Source: Proteromonas lacertae (taxonomy: Eukaryota > Sar > Bigyra > Opalinata > Proteromonadidae). From it: 64,000 bases of DNA. The DNA lies in assembly GCA_002245135.1 (NCBI GenBank), contig NGBS01000007.1, forward strand, positions 62,001-126,000, read 5' to 3'. A program made the position numbers and the translations under genes. Positions within the stretch are counted from its first letter, which is position 1; each line of letters begins with the position of its first letter. Below are positions 57,705 to 64,000 of this stretch, piece by piece. The notes beneath the pieces are model-generated. The model saw only the letters and a program-made list of their open reading frames with translations, did not search any database and was not told the DNA's origin.

Positions 57705-58377
57705 TTTTGTTAAGAAAGCAAATTTAAAATCTTTTTGTCGTTTCAAGTAGATTTGATTTTCTTTGTTATAAAAAAAGAATAATATTGTAGTTACAGTGTT
57801 GTAATCTTCATGATCAAGATTTCTTTCTCACTGTTACTGGTTAGTATGCATTCTTGCACAAATTGGATTATGAAGCGATCATTTGGTTTGTATTAAATGA
57901 AAAATGAAGATAACAATTACATTGAGCATTAATATACATATATGTGATGTTATATTCTTAAAAAGGCAGTGTAAAAGATTTTGAAGAAAGATTCGAATAT
58001 TTCATCGTCTAGGTGAAGATTATCAATTAATGCGGTGTATACCAAGTAGAAACTACTAGATAACTTCCAGAATACTAACATTGTAGATGATCTAAATTTA
58101 TTTATACATAATATTAACCATATTATGATATGAATAAGTATTTTTAAATGAAATATTTATTTGAAGTATTAAATAATACAAAAGTTCTTTTCTGATCTTT
58201 TTGGATGAATGTTTATATAATAATTTGAGATTAGTTTTTTATTGTATTTATATCAGCTTTATCACTATAATCACATCCTATAACAAATAACAGTTAAAAA
58301 GAAATTTGAAAATAAGTTTGGCTTGGTGATAGTTAGTTTTTTTAAATCAAAATTTTGAAATTCCTACTAGTTATTTG
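57705..58377. other. Intergenic between divergent genes, TTTGGCTTGGTGAT element
   Basis: 673 bp between the RRM gene and the kinesin gene. TTTGGCTTGGTGAT (58317-58330) precedes the kinesin ATG by 47 bp and belongs to the GGCTTG class. The rest is AT-rich and featureless, with no coding-like frame. Confidence 0.45.
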
Positions 58378-60975
58378 ATGTCACAAGAACAAGTAAAAAC
58401 ATACTGCAGATTTGTAGATCCAATAAATGAAGAAGATACAACTTCTGGAACAATTCAATTTAGTGATGTATTATTTTAAGGAATAATATTTTATTAGAAA
58501 GTAGTAACATTTAACGAATTTGGTGATTTTGCATTTGATAAGGTATTTGCACCAGATTATCCTCTAACTGACTTGTATATTCGGTATATCTAATTCTAGA
58601 TATGTTGAATCTATACAACAGAGTATTGTTTCAGCATTAAATGGAGAAAACACCACACTGATATCAGTAGGACCAGATTTAGAAGGATTTTCATATAGGC
58701 TATCAACAGAAGATATTACATCTCCAGATAGACGTGCTTTACTTCCTAGAATTATATCTGATATATTCTTTGAAATTAGAAAACATGCAGAAGAATCTCT
58801 CTATTCGGTACAAGTTTCTATGTATGAAGTATATAAAGAAGAGTTACACGATTTATTAAATCCCCAGCAAAACTCCAAACTGAAGGTATGTGATTGTGGT
58901 GAGAATGGAATACAAATTATGAATCTAACTCATGTTTTCTCTTATAATGAAGATATGTTATTAGGAATAATCACTACAGCATTACAAAGAAGAATGGCAC
59001 CTTTGAATGGAAACTATGCAAGATGTCACACTGTAATTCAACTAGATATAGTGAAACTAAATAAAGAAGAAGTTGAAATATACCTTGGATCTATAAAAAT
59101 CGTCGATTTAGCTTGTATATATATATATTTAATTTCTTAATTTATATTAATACTATAGCTCCACACAATCCACGAAGAGTAGCTGATGCAAGAGACTTAA
59201 AAGAAATTAAATACAACAACAAATCAATGTTTACCTTAGGCAGTGTTATAGAATCCTTAAATGATGGTAAAATCCCACCTTATCGTAATTCACTACTTAC
59301 ATTTGTATTAAAGAACTCATTTGGAGGTAATTGTCACACTACGTTACTATTCAACTGTTCAGCTTCCAAAGAAGATGAAGAAGATACTTTAACAAATTTA
59401 AGATTTTGTGAAAGATGTAAAATGATTACTAATGTAGTAAGAGGATCTCCCTTTATGAATCAAGACAATATGAAGTTCTTAATCAGTACTGCAGATAGTG
59501 AATTAGACAAATGGAGGGCAATATTGAGTAATTTAGATCCAAATATTCAAAACCAACCAATTACCATTGATCAAGCTATTTTATCATCCCATGAATTCTT
59601 ATCTCAGATGGTTGATAAGTTAAAAACAGATTTAAGACAAGCGCAGGAGAATAATAAAGATTTAGAGGAAGAATTAGAAGAGGAGAGAGAAATGAATGAA
59701 GAATTAAAAGATGATATTAGTAGACTACAAGAATCACAGTTTTGGAAAGTGAGAGATTTAATAATGGTAAATCAAGTATAATAATAATAATAATAATATA
59801 TATATATATATATAGAATGATTTATTATCAAGCACAGCCAATCTTTGTACTACAGTAAATGCATTAGATACCTATCTATCAGACTTCTTAGCAACAGCAG
59901 AAAAACGAACAGCTAAAAGTGTAAAAGAATTCCAAAGTGTTGCTGAAGATAAGATTAATTATATCATTACAGAGTTAATGATATTATTTCAAAAGATAGA
60001 ATCACATGATATGAGGTATTGCGAATGTATTTCACGTATTAATAATTATAATGAGATGGGATTTGGAAGTAGTCCGACCTCTCTAGTCCAATGCATAGTC
60101 CTACACATAGAATGAGTAGAATGTCAATGACAAGTGTATAATATTATATTAATATTAATTTTTCATTTTAGTTTACTTCACCTGAAGTTAACAGATTACC
60201 ACAAAATTCAAAGGAACAAGCATTACCTTACAATTCAACAGAAGAAATAGATAAATATCAAATCCAAATACAAGTATTAAAGCAACAAATATCTGCATTA
60301 ACTGATGAACTACATAGTGATGTTACATCTAAAGAACAAAGTGATTTATTAGCAAAACAATTTGTGAATTTGGAGACAAAATGGAAAGATGATGCTGATA
60401 AGATTGTTAAATTATCTGTATATTATAATATTATATGTTAAATAGTTGGAAAATGAAAGATTAAAAGGAAATCAAGCAAGATATGATTGTGATAAACTCA
60501 AAAAAGAAATCAGTCAATTAAATGACCAATTAGCAGAGTTTACTGAAGAAAATAATAGATTGCAAGATGAAATAATCAAAGAAGTCTTAGAAAAACTGGC
60601 AGTAGAAACAGAACTAGAACAAGAAAAAGAGAAATGTCATGAATTAGAGTTTTCTTTAATGGAAAAAGATGCATATATGAAATCAGCAATTCGAGATCAT
60701 CCACCATGTGAACATTTACTATTCCAACCTAAAGATAATAGTAAATATGACAATAATAATGGGTTATTGACAGATACACAACAATCTGATAATAATAATA
60801 ATGAGAATTCATTGAATAGTTCAAATCAAGAAGTTCAATTATATGCTTTAAAGAATAAAGATAATAATAATAAAGAGGTTAGTAATAGGAATTTGGATGA
60901 AAATATTTATTATTTGTGTGATAAATGCCATGAATTATTTTATTTGAAGAATCAATATGGTAAATATATTGTATA

Positions 60976-61018
<43 letters not shown>

Positions 61019-62094
61019 ATATATATATAGAAAGCACTTCATTCATCCATTACATTTACAGTCAATAATCTCAATATCTTAGGAGAATCATTATGTAATC
61101 CACCTTCATCAGTATTAAATGTAAAGAAAGGAAGTGTATATATATTTTATTATTATATTTTATTATATATATTCTAATATTAGATTAATACTAATGTGGT
61201 TCGTGAAGGCTTGAATGATATAAAAAGAGTAATAAAAGAGTTGATGAAGAAATATGATGAATCAGTTCCACAGTTAGATAAACTAATAAATGATATAAAT
61301 AACACAAGAGAATTTTATGTAACTACATTAAATGATAAAATTAGATTTTATGATTCAGAAAAGATACAATTTGTATAATATTATTATTATATATTATTAT
61401 TATATATATATAGGTTGAACAATGTAGATATAAAGTGAATCAAATGTTAGAAACTCATCAAAGTCTAGAAGAGAAATATGAAAAAGAGATAACTGAAGTA
61501 GCACTGTCCAAATTAGAATTAACAATGAAGTTAGTAGAGTTAAGAAAGCAATTCCGTAATAATGTTGATAATGAGTATAAATTAAGGTGTGAAATGATGG
61601 AAAAACAGATTATTAAGTTGTGGAAAGATAAAGATGTACTTGAGAAAGAACTACAAGGAAGTAAGCAGGTCGAAGACTTACTAGCTGTCCTTCAATCCAA
61701 AAATGGAGGTAATTCACCAAAACAATCAGAGAATATTAGTAATAATAAGTTAAATGATGATGTAAGTAATGATAATAAAGAGGATAATGATGTACCAATC
61801 TTGAAAGATCCACCTAATATTAAAAGACAAGAATCGTTGAAAGAAGTGACTACTCCTAGAGAAGATGCAACTATTCCAGAGAGTGATGAGATGGAGGAAG
61901 GATCCAATGATAATAAAACAGAAGAGAGTGTTGAAAATGAGAATGATACTGTAAAGGAAGAAAACAATGAAAATGAAGAAGATAAAAACGAGAATGAAGG
62001 TGGTGAAGATGTAGAAAAAAAAGAAAGTAGTGGTGATAATTTGACAGAAGATCAGACAGATGAAGTTCAAAATGCAGAAAATGATACAGCATAA
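58378..62094 (+). CDS. Kinesin-family protein with ruined nucleotide site and long coiled coil
   Basis: About 1,100 residues in about ten exons. The motor-like domain is at residues ~1-340: FDKVFAPDYPLTDLYVESI, YEVYKEELHDLLNP, IVDLA at switch II and PPYRNSLLTFVLKNSFGG. The P-loop (normally GQTxxGKT) is gone, replaced by VGPDLEGFSYRL. Switch I (NxxSSRSH) reads NGNYARCHTV, and switch II lacks the GSE. It therefore should not hydrolyse ATP. A coiled coil with a CxxC (CDKCHELF) and a Glu/Asn-rich acidic tail follow. The 25-nt intron near 58580 was chosen because it aligns the DLYVES helix to other kinesins without a gap. One frame break near 60074 (CC run). Confidence 0.85.
60977..61012. repeat. 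ATT microsatellite inside an intron
   Basis: About twelve ATT/TTA units in the kinesin intron after KNQYG, with TA dinucleotide tracts on either side. Introns of this gene are in general TA-rich; this one is among the longest. Confidence 0.8.
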
Positions 62095-62267
62095 CTACTT
62101 GTAAATCATAATGATGATTATTTGATAAACGTTGAATGTGTCTTTAAAACAAAGAAATTATTCTTTCAAAATTTTGATAAACCGAAAAATTTGTCATTTT
62201 TCTAATTTCAAAACTTCTCGTTTTTCAATCCTTTCTTTCATTCTTTAAAAATCTATTATTTTTTATA

Positions 62268-62792
62268 ATGTCATCAGCTGCTGTTTCAACTAGTCAAGAA
62301 CAAATCAATTCCAATTTAGCAAAAGAAGCAAATGAAATAAAGCAAAAATTACAACAATTCAATGAAAATAAAAAAGGTAAAGTTAATAAAAAGAGTTTAA
62401 ACAGAAAAACAAGCACTTCTTCAAATGAATCCAACTCTCCTTCAAAGTTCACTCCATTTGTGTTAGATAAGTCAAAAATAAAAGCAATGGATGGAAAAGA
62501 ACTTAAGAATATGATTGATGACGATGATGGTAGTGAAAGGCAAACTATGGATGATCTAAGTGTTGAGCCAACTGAAAAGCCAAGCGAAATATTTGATTCT
62601 GAATTGTCAGACGAAGATGCTGAAGTAATTCCAGCTGATTTAAGGAAATCACCTGAAGTAAAACCAGTTTCCGATTTAAAGAAAGAAGCAGGTATTAACC
62701 CATTAATTGAAGATGATCCTACTGAAGATACTACTGAATTAGACATTTTAGATTCAGATGAAGAGAAACCACCAGAAAATGAATCAGCCTAA
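62268..62792 (+). CDS. Acidic, disordered protein of unknown function
   Basis: 174 residues, no introns. It begins with MSSAAVSTSQEQINSN, a Lys-rich helix and a Ser-rich basic patch, followed by Asp/Glu-rich sequence (DDDDGSERQ, SDEEKPPENESA). The composition would suit a chaperone-like or nuclear protein. There is no recognisable domain. The compact reading frame, clear ATG and AT-rich flanks with a stop support a real gene. Confidence 0.6.
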   Translation: MSSAAVSTSQEQINSNLAKEANEIKQKLQQFNENKKGKVNKKSLNRKTSTSSNESNSPSKFTPFVLDKSKIKAMDGKELKNMIDDDDGSERQTMDDLSVEPTEKPSEIFDSELSDEDAEVIPADLRKSPEVKPVSDLKKEAGINPLIEDDPTEDTTELDILDSDEEKPPENESA

Positions 62793-63037
62793 TTAAGACA
62801 ATAAGTAATTTAAAAATTGGCAAAGTAAATAGATTTAAGACGTAATCTATTTCAATTCTTTTTTTCATTTTGCTTTTTATATGGATGAAAATATATTGTA
62901 CTGATTATTTAAAATCATCTAAAATATACAGAATTGATGTCAAATGTCTATTATTAGATTGATGAAATGAAAAATTTCACAGTTAGAAAAAGTTAGAATT
63001 TTTTTAACTACATTTTTAATTCATTTCCGATAATTAA

Positions 63038-64000
63038 ATGGAGGGATCTATCACGACAATACCATCGTCTCAGCCTATTCTGCATGGAGATGAAAAAATA
63101 GCTGGACCTGATTTAATGTATTTTAAAGTAGTTGTTATATTCTTAGAAAAAAGTCATCACGTCTAAGGTCCTTCTACTCTTCAAAAAAGTACAATAATCT
63201 GAGAGCATCTAATGAAAGTATTGAAAGGTTATCTTCTTTGAATAATGTTTCGACGAAGAAACCAGAATATATTGAAAAGCATATTGATTTAGCAACGAAT
63301 GCCATATCGTCTGCTCTTTGTTCTACCAATGCAAATGTTGTTCAGAAGAGTATCGAAGTATTTAGGAATTTATCAAGTAATTTTTATGTATATTATTCCA
63401 TTATATTTGTCATTAGAATGAATTAAAAGATTCATATTGGCTTTTTTACTATGTAGCAATTAACAATCTTGTTTCACCGAACCAAGTAATATTAGATGAG
63501 TCTTTGCAACTTATTTCCGATATGCATTCGTGTTTTGAACCAGAATATTTCATTGCCACCATAAAAGAGATAATCCCAAATGCTAAGAAAGCATCTCAAA
63601 TAACATCATTTTTGTTCTGTTTATATCAGTTATTACTAGACTGTAGAAAGGAGATAAAATCATACTGTCCAACTTACATTGAATTATTAATGACAATGAA
63701 ACAATGTTATAAACCATTAAGAAAACTTTGTCATTTGGTTGGGCAATTATTGAATGAAGTATTTAGTTCAAGTGAATTGAAAGAATTGATAGAATCCAAT
63801 TTAAACAATGATGAACATAATATTCGAAAATTCTGCAAATTGTATGGTTTACATAAGAAGGATTATTCAGTAAATGAATTTTCATTAAACAAAAGTAATT
63901 ATAAAATCAAAGACATTTATAATGAAGATAATAACAATATAAAAGATATTGATTATAATAGTGAAATTCTACCTTCTTTATTAAAGTCTATTTTGAATAA
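63038..64000 (+). CDS. Helical (ARM/HEAT-like) repeat protein, 5' part
   Basis: ATG 63038, a short Ser-rich start, a 29-nt intron (GTATTTTAAAG...TTAG), then KKSSRLRSFYSSKKY. A repeat-like helix follows (AISSALCSTNANVVQKSI, EVFRNLSS), then a longer intron ending near 63458, then stacked amphipathic helices (YFIATIKEIIPNAKKASQ, LFCLYQLLLDCRKEIKSY, LRKLCHLVGQLLNEVFSS). These resemble ARM or HEAT repeats, but the repeat phase is not strict. The gene runs beyond the right edge with its frame still open. Confidence 0.55.

Noticed and set aside
58585..58620. A 16-nt intron in the kinesin gene
   Set aside because: The 25-nt alternative using the earlier GTATATTCGG donor aligns to other kinesins without a gap.
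1..64000. A ciliate-type reassigned code
   Set aside because: TAA, TAG and TGA all end complete, conserved proteins; in-frame TAA or TAG elsewhere falls in introns.

Overview
This is a gene-dense, strongly AT-rich nuclear segment of a eukaryotic microbe. It carries about 37 protein genes on both strands, most separated by 50-500 bp. Most genes are cut by very short introns that start GTAT and usually end TAG. The hand-checked ones run from 24 to 48 nt, with most near 28-38. Removing them restores a single frame in many genes: the ABCF, ERGIC, thioredoxin, PLP-binding, IMPACT, ELMO, Pin1, RRM/CCCH and FAM114-like genes all sum to an exact multiple of three. TAA, TAG and TGA all end genes, so the code looks standard. 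TSNAXIP1-like and kinesin-like proteins point to a flagellate. Introns of about 30 nt plus a full-size ABCG/PDR transporter recall Blastocystis and its flagellated stramenopile relatives, but that placement is only a weak inference. I saw no tRNA, rRNA, transposon, CRISPR or viral feature.

Layout. 1-7334: a FYVE protein entering from the left, a pseudo alpha/beta-hydrolase, a 7TM-RGS receptor and a tRNA-splicing endonuclease subunit. 7570-16900: a Q-rich protein, a reverse-strand ABCF1-type translation ATPase with a huge charged N-terminus, and a divergent DHX29/57-type helicase. 17005-29464: coiled-coil and IQ proteins, IMPACT, a PH-like protein, a membrane-associated thioredoxin, an EF-hand/IQ protein, an ERGIC/Erv cargo receptor, a FAM114-like protein with a decayed 3'-end copy, and a protein with two zinc modules. 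29612-35793: a tandem pair of small 4TM proteins, a TSNAXIP1-like flagellar protein, phosphopantetheine adenylyltransferase and an RPA-interacting-like protein. 36052-44523: a BTB protein, GT31, a type I membrane protein, a large conserved membrane protein and the PLP-homeostasis protein. 44671-53258: a PDR-type ABCG transporter, a GT8 of the sphingolipid glucuronosyltransferase type and an ELMO-domain protein. 53518-64000: a broken PHD gene, a coiled-coil protein, Pin1, a 3xRRM+CCCH protein, a kinesin with a ruined P-loop, an acidic protein and a helical-repeat gene leaving on the right.

The genes are ordinary eukaryotic housekeeping and signalling genes; I see no operon-like pathway and no obvious new multi-gene system. 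The notable items are a recurrent GCTTGATTA/TAATCAAGC element close to start codons (a perfect 16-bp palindrome in one divergent promoter), pseudo-enzymes (hydrolase, kinesin, half-dead ABCG), a tandem zinc module with split codon usage, an IPLPN-repeat tail on the ABCF protein, and a cluster of single-base frameshifts in the right half. Those frameshifts look like residual homopolymer errors but should be checked.
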